A stretch of DNA of 64,000 bases from Apricaphanius iberus (taxonomy: Eukaryota > Chordata > Actinopteri > Cyprinodontiformes > Aphaniidae). Location: the NCBI GenBank assembly GCA_028564705.1, contig JAPXFQ010000398.1:2914001-2978000 (forward strand). Direction: 5' to 3'. A program made the position numbers and the translations under genes. The notes below the pieces were generated by a model that was not told the origin of the DNA, searched no databases, and worked only from the letters and a program-made list of their open reading frames with translations. Position 1 is the stretch's first letter. Every line of letters starts with the position of its first letter. Of this stretch, positions 40,488-51,977 are shown piece by piece.

Positions 40488-40748
40488 TTGCAGGTGAGCG
40501 TAAAATTCGACTCTAATATTGGAACAGAGGAGATGTTTGGCGCAAACCAAATACAGCATTTGAGAAGAGGAGCCTCATATCAAATAGAAAGCGTAGAGTT
40601 GGAGTGGACCAATATCCCTGTTGCAGTGTGTGGAAACCTGGTCAAGAACTACAGGAAACCTTTTACCTTTGTACTTGCTACAAATGCTTCTGCTCCAAAC
40701 ATTAACACAGATTTTCTCAGGTGTTCAAATTCTTATGTGGAGCAGTAA
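40488..40748 (+). mobile_element. Tc1-like transposase C-terminal relic
   Basis: The open frame contains LEWTNIPVAVCGNLVKNYRK (residues about 38-57), the C-terminal helix of a fish Tc1 transposase. Residues before and after are degenerate. The stretch just upstream (40401-40487) resembles a repeat end. No catalytic motif survives here. Confidence 0.6.
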
Positions 40749-41084
40749 AACACAAATTTTTTAAAACTCAATGTTATCTCCTGATTTATTATAAAAACGC
40801 TGTCTCTCACAGTGGAAATGAACCTAAAATGTAAATTCAGACCCCACCATAATTTGGGAAAACTTGCAAAATCGCGCTGTGTTTAAATACTTATGTTTCT
40901 CGTATCAAAGCAAAATGTAAGAAAACTAGTTGTTACAGAATAAGGTGTAAAAAAAAACGTAGAAAAAAGCATTTTTTTATTATCTATTGCTGAATTAATG
41001 GATCAAGATACATTTTTGGTGTTTAAGTGCAAATAGGTTACTGTCTTTTCCAGAAAAAGAAAATTAGATCTTATGTAGGGGTTG

Positions 41085-41611
41085 TGTCATACTTTGAGAT
41101 GAAGATAGGACCCAAATGCAGATACAGTTGAGGTGGATGTTTATTAAGAAAATGCAAAGGAGAACTTATGAAAACTTTAGGGCAGACGGTGTGGGGAAAG
41201 GCTGTGACAACCTGATAAACAATTACTGTCAAACAGATGCAGGGTTGAGGGAAAAAGAACAGGTGAATGCAGTTACATGGGCTGGGGAATGGCAAGGTGG
41301 AAAACAGGAAGAAAAAAGAAAACCATCCTAAATAGGAAACTAGAAACCAAAGATATAAGAGGAAATATCTAATCAGAAATAAAAAACTATGAACTAGGGA
41401 AACATAAATAAAAGAGAATACAAAATAAAATCTGAAAGTTATAAACATCTAAGAGCAGGAAGGGGGAAAATATGGAAACAAGCTGGCAAAATCAAAACAC
41501 TAAAATCCTAAAGTAAAACATAAACACCAAAAAATAACTAAAATAATAATTTAAACCAAATAAGGAAAACAAAAAAACTAAAACTCCAACACAAAAACTC
41601 AAATCATAACA
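41085..41611 (-). mobile_element. Solo LTR of a retrotransposon (minus orientation)
   Basis: The 527-bp unit starts TG (TGTCATACTTTG on plus) and ends CA (ATCATAACA), flanked by GGTTG (41080-41084) and AGTTG (41612-41616), a 5-bp target duplication with one mismatch. On the minus strand an AATAAA (41145-41140) lies about 55 bp before the 3' end, as expected for an LTR R/U5 boundary. No internal coding sequence is attached. Ty3/Gypsy is the likely superfamily by size and layout, but this is inference. Confidence 0.65.
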
Positions 41612-42245
41612 AGTTGACAATGAAGTCTATAGTGCATTACAATCTGAAGCATGTGCAGTAATTAAATAAATGTACTTCCATTTATCATTTTATTTGTCAA
41701 CATACGTCAAAATTCCTGTTTACGAAAATTCTCACCTTCCAGATTGATTGCAGCAGAACATCAACTTCAAAAAGTGTAGAATGCCATTCAAAGAACATTT
41801 ATTATGCAAAATTAATTCAAAAAAATATTTAAATATTTTCCCAAAAACTGTAATTTTTAAAATGTAACAACAAAATCTAACAACATAAATAAAGATGCAG
41901 ATATTTTACATTAAATACAAGCTAAACGTTTTATGTAAAAACAAAGTTCAAAATTGTTTAGACTGAAGTGCAAATGTGAAAAGAGAAACATTTGTACTTC
42001 TACTTTATTGATTACTTATTTATCAATTTAATATTGCACAAAAATTAAGCTGCCCATATTTAAAAAAAAAAATGCTTCAAGTGTATTTAGTGCTAAATAA
42101 AAACAACAGCACATTTTAACCTTGCAATATCTTGGCACAGCTTCATGACATATTCAAAATGTGCATTCGCAGTCGGCTGGTACAGTAAAAAGCTCTATCG
42201 TTGGATAAATGCATATAATTTCTACCTTATACCATTTTTATCGCC

Positions 42246-42308
42246 CAATATTAACATTGTGTTAACAATGTTAATATTGTTCTTAAGTAACATTTCTTAC
42301 TTAAGAAC
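42246..42308. repeat. Two abutting perfect hairpins
   Basis: Hairpin 1: CAATATTAACATTGT (42246-42260), loop GTTA, exact complement at 42265-42279. Hairpin 2: GTTCTTAAGTAA (42279-42290), loop CATTTC, exact complement at 42297-42308. They share base 42279, so two fold-backs of 15 and 12 bp stand side by side in AT-rich intergenic DNA. Confidence 0.95.
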
Positions 42309-43120
42309 AGAACATTTAATGGGCTCTCATGATGCTTTCAATATATAGTTGGTGCCTCTGAAAGCCTCCTGAAATGTATTTTCACTGTTGCATTTGTTGA
42401 AGTGTTGTCATAACCATAATTCCCTTGTGCTTCAAAATGACTGCAGTTATAAATCGGCTCCTTTTTTAGGATGCCTATATTAGCAATTTGCTGTCTCTAT
42501 CCATATTTATTCCTGTCGCCATCTGCATAGCTAGCCTTCCGCTCCATCATATTTAATCAACATCAACCTCGCTGAAAACTGCAAGACTAAGTATAGTCCA
42601 GACCGCATATTTTACTCTTGATAATTCCGATGAACATTAAATGTGGATTTAACTGGGTGGGTTTTTCCAGAAATATGGCTTCTTGTTGTGAAAGCCTAAA
42701 GACCAAATAAAGTTTATCACTGAAAATTCATTGCGTACGTGCAGAACCCAGGTCTTCTCGGAAGAGGCTCAGTCAAAGCTTACTTCATGCTTGGCTGGGG
42801 GAACAGGTTGACAAACACAAGACAAATGGCCAGTCACTGTAAAATGAGATGAATGGTGTGAAGTGGTGCAAGCATTAACATGGGTTGTCATACGCATCGG
42901 CAAAGTTTCCTGAATCTGACGTCTCATCTCTGGTCAGCACAATAACAGCTTGTCCGGGAAAAGTGCTTCAGAGCGAAATCAGGACTGAGCTGCAGTGGGA
43001 GGATAATGTTTTCTCCTGCTTTTAGGCTGATTTCAAAGACCCTTCAGATGTTTCTGCACATTGTTGAGAAAAATCACTATAAAACAAAACAAAACAGAGA
43101 CCATGCCGTTAGGCTAATTA

Positions 43121-43123
<3 letters not shown>

Positions 43124-43156
<33 letters not shown>
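43124..43156 (+). repeat. Poly-A run (33 A)
   Basis: An uninterrupted A run. No retrotransposon body was recognised immediately upstream. Confidence 0.9.
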
Positions 43157-43158
<2 letters not shown>

Positions 43159-43159
43159 T

Positions 43160-44470
43160 ATTTGTAGAACTACAGTCTGGAAAGCAAATGTGTTAATCTC
43201 ATACTGCTTTGTTCTGTAGCAATTGATTTAGTAGGAATATGGAATCATCCTAACCAGCACTAATGTTATTTTAAATGAGCCAAGGTCAAGGAAAAAACAA
43301 AACATTACATTATACTTAATAGTGGCACATTACTGTACAGATCAAAACAATATGCTGCACTAATAAACTCAACAGATGGTACAGTCAGATTGCTTACACT
43401 CCTACACAGCTTCAATAGAGATGATGTGTTTGAAATGCTAGAAATGCATATTATATGTATGTAACAAAAGTTATGGAATGTTATTCCATCGTTTGATTTG
43501 TCAGTTTTTCATAACGTAACTCAGCTGTTTTTGAATGATTTATTTCAGTGCCAAGAACAATATACATGTGGAGTTGTATTTCAAAGAGCTCATGTTAGGC
43601 ATGATTATTTGAAAACAAGGGAAATCACACAAGTTCATGATGCAATTATGAATCACATTTATTTTATTGGCCTCCTGGTAAAACTCGATATAGCTGTTTA
43701 AAAGTTGTCCGATCTATGTTGTCTCTCATCATAATCCCTTTGTCCCCATAACTAATTAATTAATTTCGTGACAGCCTAACTATACCAGAGAAACACCACC
43801 AATCACTGGGAGATAAACTGTTGAAAAATGTATTTTTAGATTCACAGCTAATTAGACTCACAGTTATAATAAATTGTAGGCCAAAAGAAATATGGCGAGG
43901 CTGGACAGTATTAGATTCTGATCGTGTGATATGATAAGAAAAATATTGAGAAAAATCTAATAAAAGTATAATACTATAAAATAAAATATTTAAAATAAAA
44001 ATAATCCTGTTTAATTTAAAACTACTTTGATAATATTATAACATCTTGATTATTACACTAATATATATCTTTAAATATATATATTTCCTTCCAGTAAACA
44101 TATGCAAAATATTTAGAATAGAATTTTGTAGTATTTTTATATTAGTTATTTAGAATAACTTTTTTTGTGGCTGTGTTCCATTGGGTAACACAAGTATAAA
44201 CACCCTGATGCTGATGAGTCAGGCTATCTGCACATGTAGCCACCATGCAGTTGGGCTGCTGACATTCATGCTGCTGCTTAGATTTAAAAAAATGAAACAA
44301 AACAAAGACATGCTGCTCTTGGTTTGCTAACTCTAGCTAGAAAATTCCTAAAAAAAAAACAAAAAACAACTTTACCTTAATGAGACTGAATGAGACTTAA
44401 TAAGAGCTTTAGGTTTCTTACCAGAGCATGAGTAAGTATGGAAATATTTCCAGACAACAAAATATGCATT
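43160..44470. other. Intergenic, nothing recognised
   Basis: AT-rich; no gene or classified repeat. Confidence 0.5.
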
Positions 44471-44485
44471 TAGGACTATAAACAT

Positions 44486-44848
44486 GGGCTGCACGGTGGC
44501 GCAGTGGTTAGCGCTGTTGCCTTGCAGCAAGAAGGTCATGGGTTCATATCCTGGTCCAGGGTCTTTCTGCATGGAGTTTGCATGTTCTCCCCGTGCATGC
44601 GTGGGTTCTCTCCGGGTACTCCGGCTTCCTCCCACAGTCCAAAAACATGCATGATAGGTGAATTGATCATTCTAAATTGTCCGTAGGAATGAATGTGAAT
44701 GGTTGTCTGTCTCTCTGTGTTGGCCCTGCAACAGACTGGCGTCCTGTTCAGGGTGTACCCTGCCTAACGCCTGATAATTGCTGGGATAGGCTCCAGCTGC
44801 CCCGTGACCCTGAATTGGATAAGCGGTTAAGAAGATGGATGGATGGAT
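44486..44848 (+). mobile_element. Full-length tRNA-derived SINE with target-site duplication
   Basis: The head contains an A-box-like TGGCGCAGTGGTTAGCGC and a B-box-like GGGTTCATATCC, the internal RNA polymerase III promoter of tRNA-derived SINEs. The body includes 'ggcttcctcccacagtccaaaaacatg'. The tail ends 'ggataagcgg ... atggatggatgg'. It is flanked by a perfect 13-bp direct repeat, GGACTATAAACAT at 44473-44485 and 44849-44861. The perfect duplication suggests a fairly young insertion. Confidence 0.85.
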
Positions 44849-44879
44849 GGACTATAAACATATAACCTTATTTCTGGAA

Positions 44880-45270
44880 GCTGACCAGCAATGTCAAGAA
44901 AGAGCTTGACTAATGGAAATGCTGTTCTACTCTATTGTACACACAAAGAAAACTACACTCACACTATTACTTTCATTGGTACACCATTAAAATCACCTAA
45001 AACCTTGGGAATGATGTGATGGAGGATTTTTCCACTTTTGACCCAATAGCTTAAAAAAACAAAAAAAAAAACCTTTTATTCTCCTGATCTCTGGCTGTGC
45101 TGCTGGAGATTGATTATTTTAGCAACTTCCATCGCAAAAGCTGCTGCTGTAGCAAAGCATTTTGTTTTGGAATGCGGTTAGCTGTATTTCTGTGGTAAGT
45201 AGAGAAGTCTTGGAGGATTTCTTTCTTTTTGTTTGTTATGATAACCCTGCGCTTATGGACATGTCCTTTC
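44880..45270. other. Intergenic, nothing recognised
   Basis: No gene or classified repeat seen. Confidence 0.45.
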
Positions 45271-45281
45271 AGAGCTCAGAC

Positions 45282-46080
45282 TGTTTGGGGTATTTTGCCG
45301 TTTGTTTGTCTTCCTGTTTTTCTCCACCTTTCCAGAGAGTTCTACCAGGGATCCTGTGTGAGCTAAGGACCTGTCCATCTAGCTGAGGGCGGGGCTGTGC
45401 TCTGCAGCCCTCAGAGCTGCAGGTCCTTGAAGCACATCGTCTGCTGGATAAAAGGAGCTGGTTGTCAGACCTTGGTTGTCTTGGTGTTGAACCTTCCTGG
45501 GAACTTCTAGCCCTCTGCGTCTCCAACTATTTCCTTGTAAAGATTACTATCCTGTGATTTACCCGCTTAACAGTTCCCTGTGCTCCTTTATCAGATTACT
45601 TTGCAGTAATATCCTCGTCATAATTTCTCCAGCTTTGTTTTAAGCCTTTTGGTCTCCTATCTACACCAGACAGCCTTCAGCCACGTAATTGCTCCATGTT
45701 CCATCCTCCTGTTCCAAGCACTGCCTGCCCTCAGTGCTCAGTCCTCGCTCCCTTGATCCACCACCTCTGTGTCTCCTGGAACCCAGCAGGAAGCTCCCAC
45801 AGACATCCTGGACCCCTCGCTCTGTCTCCCTGATTCACCACTTGACACGCAAGCTTCATCTGAATACAGTCTCAATCATACAACGATTTTGTCTCACCTC
45901 TGGACTCCCGTTCCTGTAGCTCCTTTAGTCTCTATTTCACTGTGGAGTGTTCCTGGTTCTAGTTAACCTCTTCATCATCTTCATTAATTCATTGTTTTAA
46001 TAAATATTTTATAAATTTTACAACTGGTCTCCGTAGTGTTGTTCTGCATGTGGGTCAGAAAGCTTAATTCCGACGTTACA
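45282..46080 (+). mobile_element. Solo LTR of a Gypsy-like retrotransposon (plus orientation)
   Basis: The 799-bp unit starts TG (TGTTTGGGG), ends CA (GACGTTACA) and is flanked by a perfect 5-bp duplication CAGAC (45277-45281 and 46081-46085). Inside are a TATA-like GATAAAAG (45447-45454) and AATAAA (45999-46004) about 75 bp before the end, in the expected promoter/polyadenylation order. No gag/pol sequence adjoins, so the element was reduced by LTR-LTR recombination. Confidence 0.85.
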
Positions 46081-46089
46081 CAGACATCC

Positions 46090-49000
46090 GGACATGCATT
46101 CAGGACAGTGGCGATTCTCAAATAATCAGGACCCTGGGCGAGCCCCTTCATCTGCTACTTTCAACCAATTTAAATGTGAACTTGACGGAGCAGGATAAAA
46201 ATGCATGGTCTCACAAAGCATGCAGACTAGCCACCCCTACTATAAACAGCAAGTAGCATGCTTCCTCCTCACAAGGGGAAGTCAACTGCATGTGCATAAA
46301 ATCAATAAAAACAACTTGCTCAAGTCACAACTGACATCAAAGTTAAAGTTTTTTAATTTTCTTTTTAATCTGATGCTCATGTGCCCATGCTTTCCAGTGC
46401 CACTTTAGGCAACTGCCCTATGACCCAAAGGATTCCATGTTGAAGCACAACTGTAAAGCAGAACTTGAAATAAATTAAGTGGAATGGGGTTGGATGATGT
46501 TAGTTAACAGATATGTTAAAGATGCAGATCGGTAAGGATTTTTGGGTTCAGTAATTATAAGTAACATTGTTGTATGTCTTTTTTTATGATCGGTAATTAA
46601 AAAGTACATGACATCACTGTCTTTAACTTCCTGACCTAACCTACAATAGAAAATTACCACTAAAAATAGTTTTATACACAACTATCATTGTTTTAATTTA
46701 AAAAGGATAAAAAATACAAATTCGTACCAAATTAAATCCTTTTCTTATTCCCCCATCCACAGGATGTATAAGCTGTTCGAAATGTCAGTGAAGCGTGGTA
46801 TGCTGCTATCTGTCAATGTAAAAAAAAGTCAATGGGACCGTTTCCACCGGGCGCAAAGCTGCGTGAATCTCAGAAGCATTGTGTCGCGGCCCTCTCCTAA
46901 ATTTACGTGGCAGTTCTGTTATTTACTCACTACGCTTCTAAAAGGATTCAAGCTCAGCAGTTTAGTTTGTTTCAGACAGGTAATCAGGCACTGGAGCAAA
47001 GTAAAATACCTGGAAGTTTGTGTGTGAAGTCTGTGACACCAGGAGAGAAATCAATTGGTCTGTGGGTCTACTTTGTTGTTTTCTATCATGGATGACAAAA
47101 ATTTAATTTGTGATGTGGAGAATCAACCACTTCATATGACACCAGTAATCATTTTCACAAGGCCAACATGATAGAGGAGAAGGCACAGTCAGAAATATCT
47201 GCAGTTCTGGGAGTAGATGGTGAGTTGATGCTACTTATAAACATAGAATAGAATTGTTTTTCCTGCATACTACCCTTCAAGTTATGCAATTAGAATTTTC
47301 CTGTGATTTTGTGATCCTCCATGACCATCTGGGTGTAGCACTTTCGTGTCGGAAGGGACGCGTTGCTGAATTTTCGAGTAAAACGCACCTATTGGGTTTA
47401 CGCGCAGAAAGCAGAGGTCAGCGCTTTTCTTGTCTGTAGTATTGGAGTTGATAAGGCAGATCAATATGCTGGTCCACATAAGTTCATATCAGGTCATCCA
47501 TCCCAATCCCTGAAAGAACTGGGGACTGGTATGATGATATTATCTTTGTTAAGATGTAAAAGTAATTATTTCTACATGTGTTTTTTTAAAAACAAATTTA
47601 CTCTGCAAAACCATAAATACATGTGAAATGTGTAAAACTGAAAGTTGCCAACAGAATCCACGTAATGTATAACATGAACTATGAAGGTTTAAGGTAGATA
47701 CAGGTAAATAGCAAATGCCCCAAATCATGTAATGCATTCAGACAATTAAATGAGCATAGAGTGCCATCCACATTTTTTGGAACCCCAAGGAAAGAGGTGC
47801 AAAATGTCTCAAATTTGGTCAATATGCCACTTTGTCCAAATGTGAGGATAGTTTTCTTTTTACCGCCTTTAACATTGTCCTCACTGTGCATAGTGGAAAA
47901 AAAAACAACTTTTGTTCAGTTTCTCTTTGTCCCTACAGAAAGTAAATATGGAACAATTTAGATGTGTAGCTATTTTCCTCTAGCCATTTCCTGACTCATG
48001 AACATAAACACATCCTCAGTATGTTCTCTTCTCTATCGCCTTTTGAAGAATGGCTAAGACAATTGGGCTTCTGTGTCAGGTCATATTTTTATTCCATTGA
48101 AACAAAAAGTCATACATTATTATTTCAAAGTTTATAAATTAGTTGTCACGAAGAAAAATGAAGGCATACAAATATTCCAGTTATAATTATCAAATAGAAA
48201 TTGTGCTGTTAATAGCTATTTGCAATACTTGAAATAAAAAAAAACATTATATTTTTTAAGATTTTTCCACAATTTTCCTACTTAGTTTTTCCTGTGTTTT
48301 AAGTGTCTAATTATGCAGCAACAACTAAAATGCTTTTCTTAAGATTTGTTACACATCTTCACCAATGGTGCCAATATTTAAGATGGCAGTGAAAATAATA
48401 TATTTTAAAAATTCAGACCCAACTAGAACTGGCTTTGCTGTATAAAACTGAATCCCTGAAAGCTGGTGTTTGTCTAAACCATTTGCATGAGTGGGACAGA
48501 TAAGATTGATCTAAAGGAACCATGAAATAATATTCTTTCATTTTTATTAAGAAGCCTGGGGATTTTCTTTCCATATCTGCTAATACAATTTAGTCTCCAG
48601 CCACAAACCAATGTGCTATGAGAATCAACCTATTTTTCTCCCTTGAAGTCAATGGATATTGTCCGACCACACAGAAACAATTTTCTAGTGTTTTCCTCAG
48701 CTGTGGTGAGTTATAAATCACAGTACCAGATTGGGGGGTAGAGTGATGATAATGGGAAATATCCTATGTTCCCACAAATCACTGGTTTGAGTCAGCATCA
48801 GGCTGGGAAAGGATTGATGAAGTATGAGTTAGGCTCACTGCCCTTTGGAAAGAGGAGTTGCAGCAAGATGGAAAACACCAGAAAATGTTCTTTACCTAAA
48901 AACACTTAACTCATTTCCTACCAAGTTATTCAGTGCAACACATCATCAAATCATTAAGGTTACTAACCATACTAGAGCTGGAAAGGATCTCCCTTTTTTT

Positions 49001-51180
49001 GCAGACAGCATGAAGCGTACGGTAAGCATTTCTACGTTTTCTTTTTACTCTGAGTAGATCAAGTATACAAGGCAATTTTAGTGCTCAAAGCACCATTTTT
49101 AAATCTAATCAGGGATGTCTAATGTGCCCCATAATCAAGACTATTATCATAAGAGAAACATTTAAAATGAGCTACACTTTGGTTGTGTGCCAATAAGTCA
49201 CATCAGATAAAATTACACCCATTAATGTGATACGCTGCAAGAGGTAATCAGCTTCTCAGCAGAGAGTTGATCATTCTTAAATAACCAGCCTCCATAGATC
49301 CCAAAAGATTAGTGGTGACAACATGGGGGCAGTTGTGCAAGATGTGATTAAAGATGTAACTTAAATTATACTAAACTTTTTAGGTTTTTCTTTGGAAATG
49401 CATATCAAATTAAACAAAAATGCCATCATGAAGTAATTCATTCATAAAATATCTGTATTTGAATAACATTCTGTACCCCTTAATAAAAATAATAACTTTA
49501 AATTAATGCCAACATTAATGGATTATTCTAACAACAGCAAAGCACTAGATTAGTTTAAGTGTAAGCTTTGTATTCATGTATTACTGTATGAGCATTTTTT
49601 TCTCAATTGCCTTTATTGGGAAAGCATGGGTGTTATAAAACATTACTGATAATGAAACACAAACTGAGAACAGGTGGAGACTGTAGATTAATTAATATGC
49701 TGGTGTTTCGTTTGTAATTTTTCAGTTTAATTTAAGCATGACCACAGCAATACTCTGGGGAAAAAATTGATATTTGCTTGAGTTTGAGTAGTGTCTGTTT
49801 TTTCTGTTCAGAAGGAATCTATGCATACTTGAAGGAAAAATTGGTGATGCCCAACTAAACATAAAAGAAGCCAGTCGGTATCTGTGCTCAGGTAGTTAAA
49901 ATTGCACATCGAAAGAGGCATCACAATGGCCTTGAAATGGTGTTGCCTACTCAGATTGTTGTTCATTGACTGGATAAGGCACTTTGATAAAATCTCTAAG
50001 AGGAAATATGACGGATATTACTAAAACCAGATTTATACGAGTAAGATTTCTGTTTAGAAATACAATCAGCTTTAGTGCCTGTCCAATAAAATATAAAATA
50101 TATATAAAATACACAACAAAGTATCCCATGTATCATCTGAATCCCTGAGGAAAAAGTGTGGGACCATTTGCAAACAATCGGGACACTGCCACAATGACAC
50201 TGACTTAAAACATACAGACATCTAACAAAGTACTATCTGAATTGAGAAGTTGAAGATTCTGGGCTTAGTCAAAGCCCAGATACTGATCTTGTTGAGATGC
50301 AGTGGGGTGAACAAGCTGTATATGCAAGTAACCCCTTAAAGATCTAGATGCTGAAAGTGAAGGTTTAGGCAGATGTCAGAGAGTGGTAGATCACAACAAA
50401 AAGTGTTTCACTGAAGTTATTTCAGTAAATGGTTAGGCTAGCCATTAGGGCAGGGATGTCAATCTTATTTCAAAGTTGGCCTATATCAAGATCATGAATG
50501 TCCTCAAAGATCCAGTGGTGGCAGAAAGTATCAATAAAACTATATTTGAAAAAACATTAACGTATAGATAAATATCTGTCTCTGCATTTGATAGGTACTT
50601 CTTATAATTAAATAATACTGAAATCTTTTCACAATGATGTGATTGAGGATTACTCATTTAAACTCTGATTTAATTTGACTGATAAAATAGTATTTAGGTG
50701 CATGCAAATAGGAGTTATGGTCCTCTAGAGTGTAGAGGGCCACATTAGGTGCTATAATTAAATTTGTTCGGAAAAAAACCCAGCCCGTTTAAAAAAATAA
50801 GCATTTCTACTCTGAGCTGGAAGAAAAAACCCTGAGTACAAAACTCACAACATGAGAATAGCTCATTAATTCACATTAGCACTGCTCTGCTAACATGCTA
50901 ACAGTTACAGCACATCTGAGTTACCTACCCCTTCCTTTCTGAGAGCTAACCGAAGCTAGCCTTGCAATTTCTGGTGCTGAATCGTAGCGTGAACAAATTG
51001 CTCCCTCCCACCCGGCCGGATTTGGCTCCCGGGCTTTGAGATTGACACCTGTGCATTAGGGGATAGGGTGTCCTAAGTTTTTTTCTTGGCTAAAAAACAC
51101 GTTTTTGTTTATGTAGTTTGCATAATTAGTAAAACAAGGTTGTTCATGTTTAATTCATTGTTAAAAGTAACTAAAACCTG
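46090..51180. other. Long intergenic stretch, no recognised gene
   Basis: About 5.1 kb of AT-rich sequence. A GC-richer patch at about 46800-47470 ('gtttccaccgggcgc') looks like part of a MITE but I could not define its ends. A 17-nt segment between consensus splice sites (49005-49021) is noted under findings. Nothing else is recognised. Confidence 0.45.
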
Positions 51181-51185
51181 TTTAA

Positions 51186-51705
51186 AGTGACAGTGTGTAG
51201 TTTTTGCAATACTTTACAATCTTTGAAAGTAGCCATTAAATATTATGTAATAATAATAACATAAAGTACATTAATTGCAAAATATTGACGATATTGTAAA
51301 GTATAAAATAAATAAAAATCAGTCTTAAAATACCTAGGCGCGGGTCCTGTTTTCGGGGGAAAGCCATATTAGATGACGTCTTTACTTCTACAAGAGCCCG
51401 GATGGTAAAAGCGCACGGTAAAAACTTTACACGCCCGCTATTAAAACATTGATTGCCCCTCAAAATGCAAAAAGTTTCGCCATAAATACATTTTTACCTC
51501 TTCGCTAGTTCCAAGCGATGAAAGAGAGACTAATGTGCTCGTCATGTTGCTGCAAATAGATAATTCTCAGGGAATTGAGCGTTTGAAAACAGCACTAGTT
51601 GGACCTCCGTTGTTGAGTTTCTTACTCGAAGACACAGATACCGCATGCTTGTGATAATTTAAGTATGCACTGTCCCCTACTGGCAGAAAATTACACACTG
51701 TGCCT
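51186..51705. mobile_element. MITE with TTAA flanks (piggyBac-like)
   Basis: The ends are AGTGACAGTGTGTAGTTTT at the left and, on the opposite strand at the right, AGGCACAGTGTGTAATTTT (16 of 19 identical). TTAA flanks both sides (51182-51185 and 51706-51709), the target duplication of piggyBac elements. There is no coding remnant in its 520 bp. The superfamily is inferred from TTAA only. Confidence 0.78.
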
Positions 51706-51977
51706 TTAAAGTCTCTTTAGTTTACTCCTAGGCTCTCCTTGACTGACAAACCTTTGGTACTGAACCCTGGAAAGAGCCCCTCTATACAAAACTAATTTAA
51801 TTATGACAATCTAGCTAGTCACAACTAAGCTCAGATCCCAGCACTTTATTATTTCATTCTGCTTTAAAAAGCAGATTTTTTACCACCCAGCTGCTCATTT
51901 GTTGCCACAGGCTCTGTCAAAAGCAGAATAGGTGATGTCGCTGCTTGACCATAAATTAATAAATTGATATAGATGGT

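Noticed and set aside
41071..41448. 125-codon minus-strand frame rich in Phe/Leu, resembling membrane segments
   Set aside because: Composition follows from the A-rich plus strand of an LTR; no protein family recognised.
43124..43156. Poly-A tail of a processed pseudogene
   Set aside because: No coding or transcript-like sequence precedes the run.
44486..44560. tRNA gene (A and B boxes present)
   Set aside because: The boxes belong to a SINE head with body, tail and target duplication; no cloverleaf with proper acceptor stem is apparent.
45162..45966. Open frames of 65-85 codons on both strands
   Set aside because: They lie inside or at the edge of the solo LTR and have no recognisable domains.
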